From NCBI GenBank assembly GCA_910587035.1, contig CAJUMQ010000001.1, positions 168,113 to 232,112 on the forward strand: a DNA stretch of 64,000 nt. The letters are read 5' to 3'. Below the pieces are notes generated by a model. It ran no database searches, was not told where the DNA came from, and saw only the letters and a list, made by a program, of their open reading frames with translations. The position numbers were made by a program, and so were the translations under genes. This DNA comes from an uncultured Desulfovibrio sp. Lineage in GTDB: Bacteria > Desulfobacterota > Desulfovibrionia > Desulfovibrionales > Desulfovibrionaceae. Shown in pieces: positions 58,197 to 64,000 of the stretch (position 1 is its first letter; each line of letters opens with the position of its first letter).

Positions 58197-59126
58197 TCAT
58201 CCGCGGCAGCTTTTTGCCACAATGATAAAAAGCACAAGATTTTTGCCAACTGGATGGCTGTCTGTGCTGATTATCTCAAAACCCGCCGCGGTGAGCCTTG
58301 ACTTCATATCTTCCGGGTCAAAGCCAAGCCAATGGTCCCCATAACGCGAACGCATGCTCTCATCGCTGTGGCGAATGAAATCAGCAATAAACAAGGTGCC
58401 GCCTGGAGAAAGTATGCGCTGTATTTCGGCAAAAATTTCCTCCGGCCTGGCAAGGTGATGCAGCACCAGGTTTATGCAGGCAAAATTTGCCTCATGATCG
58501 GCAAGAGGCAGATGATTCAGCTCGCCAATTCTCAGGGAGACATTCCCTTTTGCCATATCCTCCGGCAACATCCGGCATTTGCACAAATCCAGCATGCGCG
58601 CGGATCCATCCACGCCGATGGCGCGCGCGGTGCGCGACTGCATGCTTTTGAGAATGGCCCCTGTGCCGCAGCCAAGATCCACAGCCACAGCGCACCCTTT
58701 TGGCATTGCGCGCACTATGCGCCCGGCAAGATCAAAGTCACCAAGAATCTCATGATTTAGATCATCCCAGTTGTCCGCTATGGAATTAAAAAACTGCCGC
58801 GTTTTGCGCACGCGCTCTTCGATTACCCTGGCCGCCATGTCCTGATCCCTGGCCATGATGCCGTTTTTGGTGACAAATGGCATCACCGCATTTAAAAAAT
58901 CCCTTTGGCTCCCATTTGCAGGCGCGCTATAAAAAATCCAGAGGCCATCGCGCCGGTGCGTCAGCAGCCCGGCCTCTGCGAGAATTTTTAAATGACGGGA
59001 AACCCGGGATTGCCCCATATCCAGTATCTGCACGAGCTCATTGACTGAGAGCTCATAATGCAACAGGATGTTTATAAGACGCAGGCGGGTATCATCTGCC
59101 ATGGCCTTGAATATTAATAATGACAT
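58197..59126 (-). CDS. ArsR-type regulator fused to a SAM-dependent methyltransferase domain (SahR-like)
   Basis: 309 residues from the ATG at 59126; an in-frame TTG 16 codons earlier is possible. Residues ~1-80 are a winged helix (FKAMADDTRLRLINILLHYE, then VSRHLKILAEAGLLTHRRDG) of the ArsR type, without the metal-binding Cys motif. Residues ~125-305 are a class I methyltransferase fold with motif I VAVDLGCGTGAIL and NLVLHHLARPEEIFAEI. Domain order and its position before ahcY match SahR, the SAH-responsive regulator of the methionine cycle described in Desulfovibrio. It probably senses SAH and represses ahcY. Confidence 0.82.
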   Translation of the reverse strand: MSLLIFKAMADDTRLRLINILLHYELSVNELVQILDMGQSRVSRHLKILAEAGLLTHRRDGLWIFYSAPANGSQRDFLNAVMPFVTKNGIMARDQDMAARVIEERVRKTRQFFNSIADNWDDLNHEILGDFDLAGRIVRAMPKGCAVAVDLGCGTGAILKSMQSRTARAIGVDGSARMLDLCKCRMLPEDMAKGNVSLRIGELNHLPLADHEANFACINLVLHHLARPEEIFAEIQRILSPGGTLFIADFIRHSDESMRSRYGDHWLGFDPEDMKSRLTAAGFEIISTDSHPVGKNLVLFIIVAKSCRG

Positions 59127-59153
59127 TTTGCGCACCAATGAAGCTTGTAGCAG

Positions 59154-59174
59154 TTGAAATACCCCGGATTTCAA
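59154..59174. promoter_or_regulatory. Candidate operator upstream of the SahR-like gene
   Basis: A perfect inverted repeat: TTGAAAT (59154-59160) and ATTTCAA (59168-59174) around a 7-base spacer, 28 bases upstream of the regulator's ATG and about 85 bases before the divergent DciA-like gene. A weak -35 (TTGAAA on the minus strand) lies inside it, with TACAAG 19 bases on. The arrangement suits autorepression. Binding was not tested. Confidence 0.5.
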
Positions 59175-59259
59175 GCATTGGGCCGGGCGCGATGTCCATT
59201 CTCAAGAGACATGCGCCATATATCAACTTACGCGCATATATATATCCGCTTTTCTAAAT

Positions 59260-59604
59260 ATGGTCAACAGCACACGATTTATAAAAAAAAGGATGTACAG
59301 GCGCTGCCCGACGCCGGCACTGGTGGGGGATTATGTTTTCACACTGCTGGAGGCCATGGGCGGCAGCAGGGAAAGAAGCCAGCTTGACTGCCTGTGGCGA
59401 GACTGGCCCCAGGTGGTGGGAGAGGACATGGCCGCACTGGTTCGTCCTGCCGGCTACCGTGGCTCTACACTGCTGCTGGCAGTGGAGGATTCCATGCAGA
59501 TGCAGGAGGCTCGAATGCAGGGGGGGACGCTGCTTGAGCAGGTGAATGACTATCTGAAAAAAGATTATTTCCAAAAAATAAAAATCATTTTGCAGCCTTC
59601 CTGA
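59260..59604 (+). CDS. DciA-like (DUF721) protein
   Basis: 114 residues. The DUF721 core is DCLWRDWPQVVGEDMAALVR followed by GYRGSTLLLAVEDSMQMQEA and LLEQVNDYLKKDYFQKIKII. DciA is the ancestral loader of the DnaB replicative helicase; this short form matches the DUF721 domain only. The N-terminal 30 residues are basic. It is divergent from the SahR-like gene. Confidence 0.78.
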   Translation: MVNSTRFIKKRMYRRCPTPALVGDYVFTLLEAMGGSRERSQLDCLWRDWPQVVGEDMAALVRPAGYRGSTLLLAVEDSMQMQEARMQGGTLLEQVNDYLKKDYFQKIKIILQPS

Positions 59605-59703
59605 ATCCATTGCCATCTGGCAGCAAACTTGCATCTATGCCTGGCATACAAGAGAAAACGGAAAAAATTTCCCCAACGGAATTTGATAGTAATGGAGGAA
59701 CAG

Positions 59704-60153
59704 ATGGAAATTGGCGGGAATTATGCAAGCAGTATTTTAGGAATGGATGCACTGGCTGAAATTGAATCTTCCAGGAAATATAAAAGAATCGACAGCCAGA
59801 CCACCTATTCTGGAGATACTGTTGATATTTCTGACGATGCCAAAAAGCTGTTTTCAGAAATGATTCACAAGTATGATGCTCCGCAGACATCATCTGACAG
59901 TGGTCAATCCCAGGATGACAGTGGCGCTGGAGAAGGGTCTGGTGGAGCTGGCGGCGCAGATGGTTCCTCATCCTCCACCAATGATGTTGAATCCATAAAA
60001 AAGCAGATCCAATCCCTTAAGAGCCAGATGCAATCCCTGGCCTCCCAGATGAGCGGTGGAGCTGGAGACGCCGCGGCCATGGGCAAGATCAATGCCCTGC
60101 AGGCGCAAATAGCGGCACTTGAAGCGCAACTGAACGAAATGGCTGCCGCCTAG
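59704..60153 (+). CDS. Small coiled-coil protein, FlxA-like
   Basis: 149 residues from the ATG at 59704, with GGAGGA at correct spacing; an upstream ATG (59692) overlaps that site. The N-terminal ~60 residues contain MDALAEIESSRKYKRIDSQT and DTVDISDDAKKLFSEM, a pattern common near flagellar FlgM-like or FlxA-like proteins. A Gly/Ser-rich acidic linker (~70-105) follows, and two short heptad stretches (VESIKKQIQSLKSQMQSLAS, INALQAQIAALEAQLNEM) end the protein. The function is unknown; FlxA is only a resemblance. Confidence 0.62.
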   Translation: MEIGGNYASSILGMDALAEIESSRKYKRIDSQTTYSGDTVDISDDAKKLFSEMIHKYDAPQTSSDSGQSQDDSGAGEGSGGAGGADGSSSSTNDVESIKKQIQSLKSQMQSLASQMSGGAGDAAAMGKINALQAQIAALEAQLNEMAAA

Positions 60154-60180
60154 ACATATCTTTACATATAAACATATAAA

Positions 60181-60220
60181 AATATCCCGCCCCGATCAGT
60201 CGGGCGGGATATTTTTTTCT
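60181..60220. terminator. Bidirectional terminator between convergent genes
   Basis: Arms 60181-60195 (AATATCCCGCCCCGA) and 60200-60213 (TCGGGCGGGATATT) pair over 14 bp with one bulged C and a four-base loop, then a T-run. It is placed between the small coiled-coil gene and the epimerase gene, which converge. Confidence 0.85.
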
Positions 60221-60245
60221 CCGCTCAGGAGCCCCGGTCATCAAG

Positions 60246-61268
60246 CTACAGATTTTCGGCATACCAGTCGCTGGCAAGCCGCAGCCCTTCATGCACATCA
60301 TATTGAGGCGCATAGCCGAGAAGTTTTTTTGCCCTGGAAATATCGGCAAGGGAGTGCCGCACATCGCCAGGACGAAAATCCCGATAGACCGGTTTTGCGG
60401 CAGCAGCCCTGGGGTTGTGTCGTTTCACCTCGTCCCTGATCAGGGCAAAGAGGCCATTGAGCGTTGTGCGCTGCCCAAAGGCGACATTATAAATTTTATT
60501 CACCGCATCCCCGCTTGCCATGCTGGCGAGAATGTTGGCCTGCACAACATTGTCTATATAGCAAAAATCGCGGCTGGTCTCGCCATCGCCATTTATATAG
60601 ACGGTCTCATTTTTCAGAAGCGCTGCATGCCACTGGGGGATGACGGCGGCATATGCCCCGTATGGATCCTGTCTTTGGCCAAAGACATTGAAATACCGGA
60701 GGCCAATGCTGCCAAACCCGTAGCAGCGCGCAAAAACGTCAGCATACAGTTCATCAACATATTTGGTCACTGCATAGGGCGAAAGTGGCGCGCCAATCTT
60801 GTCCTCCACCTTTGGCAGCTCCTCGGAGTCCCCATAGGTCGAGGAAGATGCGGCATAGACAAAGCTTTTGGCGCCGGCATCCCTGGCAGACAAGATCATG
60901 TTGAGGAAACCATCTATATTGCAGCTGTTGGAGAGCAGGGGATCATCGATGGAACGTGGCACGGAGCCAAGGGCGGCCTCATGCAGCACATGTTGCACCC
61001 CTGTACAAGCCTTGCGGCAGGTTTCCAGATCCCTGATATCCCCTTCGATAAATTTAAAGTTACCCCAGGCATCCTTTCCGCACAGATCCCGAACCATATC
61101 CAGGTTTTTCTGGTAGCCGGTGAGAAAATTATCCAGTCCCACCACTTTTTGATCCAGCTCAAGCAATTTCTGCAGCAGATTTGAGCCAATAAATCCTGCA
61201 ACGCCGGTAATGAGCCATGTGGCAGGTTTGGCTTTCAGGCCAGCCACAACATCCGCATATGAATTCAT
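60246..61268 (-). CDS. WbpP-type UDP-N-acetylglucosamine 4-epimerase
   Basis: 340 residues from the ATG at 61268 with GGAGATG upstream. The Rossmann motif WLITGVAGFIGSNLLQKLLE, the segment LDQKVVGLDNFLTGYQKNLD and the catalytic SSSTYGDSEELP and YAVTKYVDELYAD (YxxxK) match WbpP/TviC enzymes. These interconvert UDP-GlcNAc and UDP-GalNAc or their uronic acids for O-antigen and capsule. It is not in an obvious glycan cluster here; the glycan operon lies 20 kb upstream. Confidence 0.88.
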   Translation of the reverse strand: MNSYADVVAGLKAKPATWLITGVAGFIGSNLLQKLLELDQKVVGLDNFLTGYQKNLDMVRDLCGKDAWGNFKFIEGDIRDLETCRKACTGVQHVLHEAALGSVPRSIDDPLLSNSCNIDGFLNMILSARDAGAKSFVYAASSSTYGDSEELPKVEDKIGAPLSPYAVTKYVDELYADVFARCYGFGSIGLRYFNVFGQRQDPYGAYAAVIPQWHAALLKNETVYINGDGETSRDFCYIDNVVQANILASMASGDAVNKIYNVAFGQRTTLNGLFALIRDEVKRHNPRAAAAKPVYRDFRPGDVRHSLADISRAKKLLGYAPQYDVHEGLRLASDWYAENL

Positions 61269-61447
61269 ATCATCTCCAGTATGGCTCAGAGCATATGTAT
61301 TTTGAAAATGCCCTGGTGGTTGCGCCAAAACTGGCGCCCCGTGTAGCCGCAAAGCCGAGCCATTTTATCGCGGCAAATTCCGTATAAAAATCTGTTTTTA
61401 TTTACTCCGCAAAGGCGCACGCTGTCAAAGCACTGGCAGGGGCTGTC

Positions 61448-61476
61448 TTGACACGGTTTTGTGAAAACAGTAGTTT
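61448..61476 (+). promoter_or_regulatory. Possible rubrerythrin promoter
   Basis: TTGACA (61448-61453, six of six) and TAGTTT (61471-61476, three of six) are 17 bases apart, about 125 bases before the rubrerythrin ATG. An inverted repeat GTTTT-GTG-AAAAC (61456-61468) fills the spacer and could be a repressor site, but it does not match a PerR box that I can recognise. The rest of the 333-base gap (61269-61601) holds no gene. Confidence 0.4.
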
Positions 61477-61601
61477 TTAGCATGCCCGCCAGTCATATGC
61501 AGGCACTGCCTGTGCGCGGGTTCCCACGGTCACTGGAGCGGCCCGGGGAAAAAGCAGAAAATAAATTGCCGCAGGCTGCGCCATAAAAATACGAGGTTGT
61601 A

Positions 61602-62177
61602 ATGAAATCACTTAAAGGCTCCCAGACCGAAAAAAATATTCTCACAGCATTTGCCGGCGAATCTCAGGCCCGCAACCGCTACCATTTTTATGCGCGCCAA
61701 GCGGAGAAGGATGGCTTCATTTTTGTGCGTGACATCTTCACCGAAACCGCCGACCAGGAAAGGGCCCACGCCAAAAGGCTTTTCAAATTCCTGGAGGGTG
61801 GTGAAGTTGAAATTACCGGCAAGTTCCCGGCTGGCGTAATCGCGGACACCCACGCAAATCTGCTGGAGGCCGCCGCAGGCGAGCATGAGGAATACACGCA
61901 AATGTATCCCAACTTTGCAGCCATCGCAGAGAAGGAAGGCTATTATGAGGTGGCCACCTGCATGCGCAACATCCTCATTGCCGAAAACTATCATGAAAAA
62001 CGCTTCCTCGATCTCGCCGAGAGGATCAAGAACAATACCATGTTCCACAATGACACACCCACAGTCTGGCGCTGCCTGCATTGCGGCTGTCTTGTGGACG
62101 GCAAGGATGCCCCAGTACGCTGCCCGGCCTGCCTGCATCCCACAGGCTACTTTGTGCGTCTTGACATCAAGTTCTAA
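61602..62177 (+). CDS. rbr: Rubrerythrin
   Basis: 191 residues. The di-iron ferritin-like domain has ligand motifs FAGESQARNRYHFYARQAEK, TADQERAHAKRLFKF, AAAGEHEEYTQMYPNFA and ENYHEKRFLDL. The C-terminal rubredoxin-like domain is VWRCLHCGCLVDG and APVRCPACLHPTGYFV with four Cys. It is a peroxidase that reduces hydrogen peroxide in the cytoplasm of anaerobes. The gene stands alone with its own terminator. Confidence 0.96.
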   Translation: MKSLKGSQTEKNILTAFAGESQARNRYHFYARQAEKDGFIFVRDIFTETADQERAHAKRLFKFLEGGEVEITGKFPAGVIADTHANLLEAAAGEHEEYTQMYPNFAAIAEKEGYYEVATCMRNILIAENYHEKRFLDLAERIKNNTMFHNDTPTVWRCLHCGCLVDGKDAPVRCPACLHPTGYFVRLDIKF

Positions 62178-62197
62178 TATATAAAACATATTTTTGG

Positions 62198-62229
62198 GCC
62201 GGCGCCTCCCCTGGTTGCGCCGGCTTTTT
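62198..62229 (+). terminator. Intrinsic terminator after rubrerythrin
   Basis: Arms GCCGGCGC (62198-62205) and GCGCCGGC (62217-62224), an 8-bp perfect stem with an 11-base loop, followed by TTTTTATTTT. Confidence 0.88.
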
Positions 62230-62305
62230 ATTTTGTTGCACAAACAGGCAACTTTCTGAAATAAAAGTTCTTGTTTACAGGGGGCGGCGCAGGTAAATTC
62301 AGACC

Positions 62306-62977
62306 ATGAAAGAAGACAAGCAAACCAAAACCGGCGCCATTCTCTTTGATTATGGCCGCACTGCCCGCATTGGCCTGCCTGAGGCGGTTTTTTGCGAAAA
62401 AAAGAATCCCGATACCTTGCGCATTCTTCTTGAGCGCTTTGCAAACGGGGATCCGCCCATTCTTTTCACGCGCCTTGCGGAAAGCATATTTTCCCAAATG
62501 CCCGCCCACATTATTGCGGCCTACAACTATGACCAGCCATCACGCACCGCCTTTGCGGCAAAAATGGAACGACGCGGTCGCGGTTCCGTCGCTGTCATCT
62601 CTGCTGGCGCAGCAGACGCGGCAGTGGCCGGCGAGGCAGCCCGGACACTGGAATATCTTGGCATCGATTTCACACTGTTTGAAGATTGCGGCATCTCCGC
62701 CCTTTGGCGGCTCACCGATCGCCTGGAAGCAATCAACCGGCATCAGGCCATCATTGTCATTGCTGGCATGGAGGGCGCTCTTGCCAGTGTGGTGGGTGGA
62801 CTTTGCCCCAGACCGATTTTCGCGGTGCCGACATCTGTGGGATACGGAGTGAGTCTGGGCGGCATGGCAGCTCTGAACGGCATGCTTGCCAGCTGTGCCC
62901 CTGGCATAGGCGTGCTCAACATTGACAATGGCTACGGAGCGGCATGCGCCGCGGCCAGAGTGGTTAATCTTTTATGA
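62306..62977 (+). CDS. larB: Nickel-pincer cofactor biosynthesis protein LarB
   Basis: 223 residues, AIR-carboxylase/PurE-like fold. The N-terminal motif FDYGRTARIGLPEAVFCEKK contains the LarB pattern RxxRxGxPEVV in shortened form. AVISAGAADAAVAGEAARTL (~95), then GISALWRLTDRLEAINRHQA, VIAGMEGALASVVGGLCPRP and PTSVGYGVSLGGMAALNGML complete the family signature. It carboxylates nicotinic acid adenine dinucleotide as the first step towards the nickel-pincer nucleotide of lactate racemase. The stop overlaps larC (ATGA). Confidence 0.92.
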   Translation: MKEDKQTKTGAILFDYGRTARIGLPEAVFCEKKNPDTLRILLERFANGDPPILFTRLAESIFSQMPAHIIAAYNYDQPSRTAFAAKMERRGRGSVAVISAGAADAAVAGEAARTLEYLGIDFTLFEDCGISALWRLTDRLEAINRHQAIIVIAGMEGALASVVGGLCPRPIFAVPTSVGYGVSLGGMAALNGMLASCAPGIGVLNIDNGYGAACAAARVVNLL

Positions 62978-63948
62978 CAGAAAAAAAAATCCCACCCCGG
63001 ATCGAGGCGGAACTGCAGGAATCTGGAGTGCACGGCCATATTCACGAGCACATTCATACCCATATCCATCAGCAAATCCATGAGCATCTCCACGAACAAA
63101 TCCTGGAAGGTGAAAATGTGGAGCATGAACACGCCACACAGCATGGAAGAAATCCGGAAAATATCGCCTGTGCCACAACCCTGACGATCCGCAGCCACAG
63201 CGGCATTTCTGGCGACATTCTCCTTGCAGGCGTTGCGGCCCTGCTGATGGAGCTCAATGGCATCACCCCGGCCAGCCCTGTTGGGGATGCCTGGCTTGCC
63301 GATCTTACGGCCAAAATTATGCCCGAATTTTCCGGCGCGGTAAAAATCAGGCAACGCATGGTCAATGGGATAGCCGGTTTTGGGGCGGAGGTGCATCTGC
63401 CAACTGGCCATACACACAGAAATATCGGGGATATTGCGTCCATCATAGACAATTCCGCCCTGGCGCCAAAAGCCAGGGACAAAGCCATGGCCTGTTTTCG
63501 GCTGCTGGCTGAGTGCGAGGGGCATGCGCACAACATAAGCGCAGAGGAAGTCCATTTTCACGAAGTCGGCGCCCTGGACAGCATTCTGGATATTTGCACA
63601 GTGTGCGAGCTGCTGGACATGCTGCATCCGGATCACCTGATCTGCAGCCCCCTGCCAGTGGCGGATGGCTCCATCTCCTGCGCACATGGCATTCTGCCTG
63701 CGCCTGCTCCGGCTGTATTGCGGCTGCTGAAGGGGGTGCCCGTAAAGGCCTTTGCCGGCAGCATCGATGCCGGCGAGGTGGTGACCCCTACAGGGATTGC
63801 CCTGTTGCTGGCCAACAATGCCGTTTTTGGCGCCTGGCCCCGGTTTAATCCGGCTGCCATTGCCACCATCTATGGCCAAAAGATCTTTGCAAACGCCCCA
63901 AACGGAATAATTTTCGCTTTTGGCGCTTCTTGCAAAGTCAATGTCTGA
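62974..63948 (+). CDS. larC: LarC-like nickel insertion protein, His-rich N-terminus, no LarC2 domain
   Basis: 324 residues. The first ~55 are a His-rich tail (HGHIHEHIHTHIHQQIHEHL, later VEHEHATQH) suited to nickel storage. The LarC N-terminal domain then follows: GISGDILLAGVAALLMELNG, FGAEVHLPTGHTHRNIGDIA, ISAEEVHFHEVGALDSILDI, SPLPVADGSISCAHGILPAP and GSIDAGEVVTPTGIALLLAN. The frame stops after a degenerate form of the RPNxLR segment (IFANAPNGIIFAF), where full LarC would continue for ~130 residues. The C-terminal LarC2 part is therefore missing or separate. In L. plantarum larC requires a programmed frameshift at a similar point. Confidence 0.82.
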   Translation: MTEKKIPPRIEAELQESGVHGHIHEHIHTHIHQQIHEHLHEQILEGENVEHEHATQHGRNPENIACATTLTIRSHSGISGDILLAGVAALLMELNGITPASPVGDAWLADLTAKIMPEFSGAVKIRQRMVNGIAGFGAEVHLPTGHTHRNIGDIASIIDNSALAPKARDKAMACFRLLAECEGHAHNISAEEVHFHEVGALDSILDICTVCELLDMLHPDHLICSPLPVADGSISCAHGILPAPAPAVLRLLKGVPVKAFAGSIDAGEVVTPTGIALLLANNAVFGAWPRFNPAAIATIYGQKIFANAPNGIIFAFGASCKVNV

Positions 63949-64000
63949 GTTGCCTGTAACCTCCTCTTTTTCTATACTTTCCGAAAACAGTCGATATCCA
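63941..64000 (+). CDS. Start of a further gene, cut by the window edge
   Basis: An ATG at 63941 overlaps the larC stop by 8 bases and opens a frame that stays open to the end of the window (MSELPVTSSFSILSENSRYP). Twenty codons are too few for a product. It could encode the missing LarC2 domain or an unrelated protein; the visible residues do not resemble LarC2. Confidence 0.35.
   Translation, partial: MSELPVTSSFSILSENSRYP

Noticed and set aside
59186..59214. Imperfect hairpin (GGCGC-G-ATGTC / GACATGCGCC) upstream of the DciA-like gene
   Set aside because: No T-run, no conserved riboswitch features, and it lies in a short divergent gap; it may be chance, so it is not called as a feature.
1..64000. 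CRISPR array, prophage or insertion sequence
   Set aside because: No regularly spaced repeats, transposase, integrase, or phage structural gene was seen; the only repeats found are the two 16-bp copies near 28.5 kb.

Overview
The window is from a sulfate-reducing deltaproteobacterium, most likely a member of the Desulfovibrionaceae. It opens with the tail of adenylylsulfate reductase AprA followed by qmoABC, the electron route specific to sulfate reducers. Other marks of the group are a hemerythrin, a rubrerythrin, lactate-racemase cofactor genes, an ArsR-methyltransferase next to ahcY, and the remnant of a Desulfovibrio-type homotrimeric porin. The two tRNAs (Pro-TGG, Ala-CGC) both encode CCA. 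No CRISPR array, insertion sequence or prophage was seen; this is mostly a chromosomal backbone with one accessory-looking envelope locus.

Layout. 1-6.4 kb: aprA end, an intrinsic terminator, qmoA-qmoB-qmoC, a coiled-coil QmoD-like protein, tandem terminators and a MoaE-like protein without catalytic lysines. 6.4-12.8 kb: a DUF4384 protein, a PAS-PAS-GGDEF diguanylate cyclase, two lipoproteins, an orphan multi-pass membrane protein, a membrane-tethered degenerate dCTP-deaminase-fold protein and tRNA-Pro. 13-17.4 kb: aroC-recD2 and a DMT transporter. 17.5-23.8 kb (minus strand): a Pro-rich secreted protein and the rimP-nusA-ylxR-infB operon, preceded by a leader with a terminator hairpin. 23.8-28.8 kb: a porin pseudogene, tRNA-Ala, a large autotransporter and a divergent XRE regulator with two 16-bp direct repeats between them.

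28.86-40.18 kb: an 11-kb, tightly packed plus-strand operon. It holds a GT4 glycosyltransferase, a small secreted protein, a GT2/GT21-like membrane glycosyltransferase, a MacB/FtsX-type permease, an ABC ATPase fused to a glycosyltransferase-like domain, HldE, glucokinase, a DegT-family aminotransferase, a polysaccharide-deacetylase-like protein and an alkaline-phosphatase-superfamily protein. Together they look like a module that makes and exports an envelope glycan or glycolipid. It is the strongest candidate in the window for an undescribed system.

40.2-47.2 kb (minus strand): hemerythrin, Nudix, ABC-F, an NAD-dependent epimerase overlapping a GNAT-like acyltransferase, then PyrD and PyrK. 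47.3-56.6 kb (plus strand): M24 peptidase, hisH-hisF-larE, a tiny basic protein, FmdB-like, purB, pyrE, and an L,D-transpeptidase with a bitopic partner. 56.6-64 kb: ahcY with its SahR-like ArsR-methyltransferase, a DciA-like protein, a small coiled-coil protein, a WbpP-type epimerase, rubrerythrin, and larB-larC with a His-rich LarC that lacks the usual C-terminal domain.

All calls rest on reading motifs and translated sequence. No database search was run, so family assignments of the less conserved proteins are recognition, not measured similarity.
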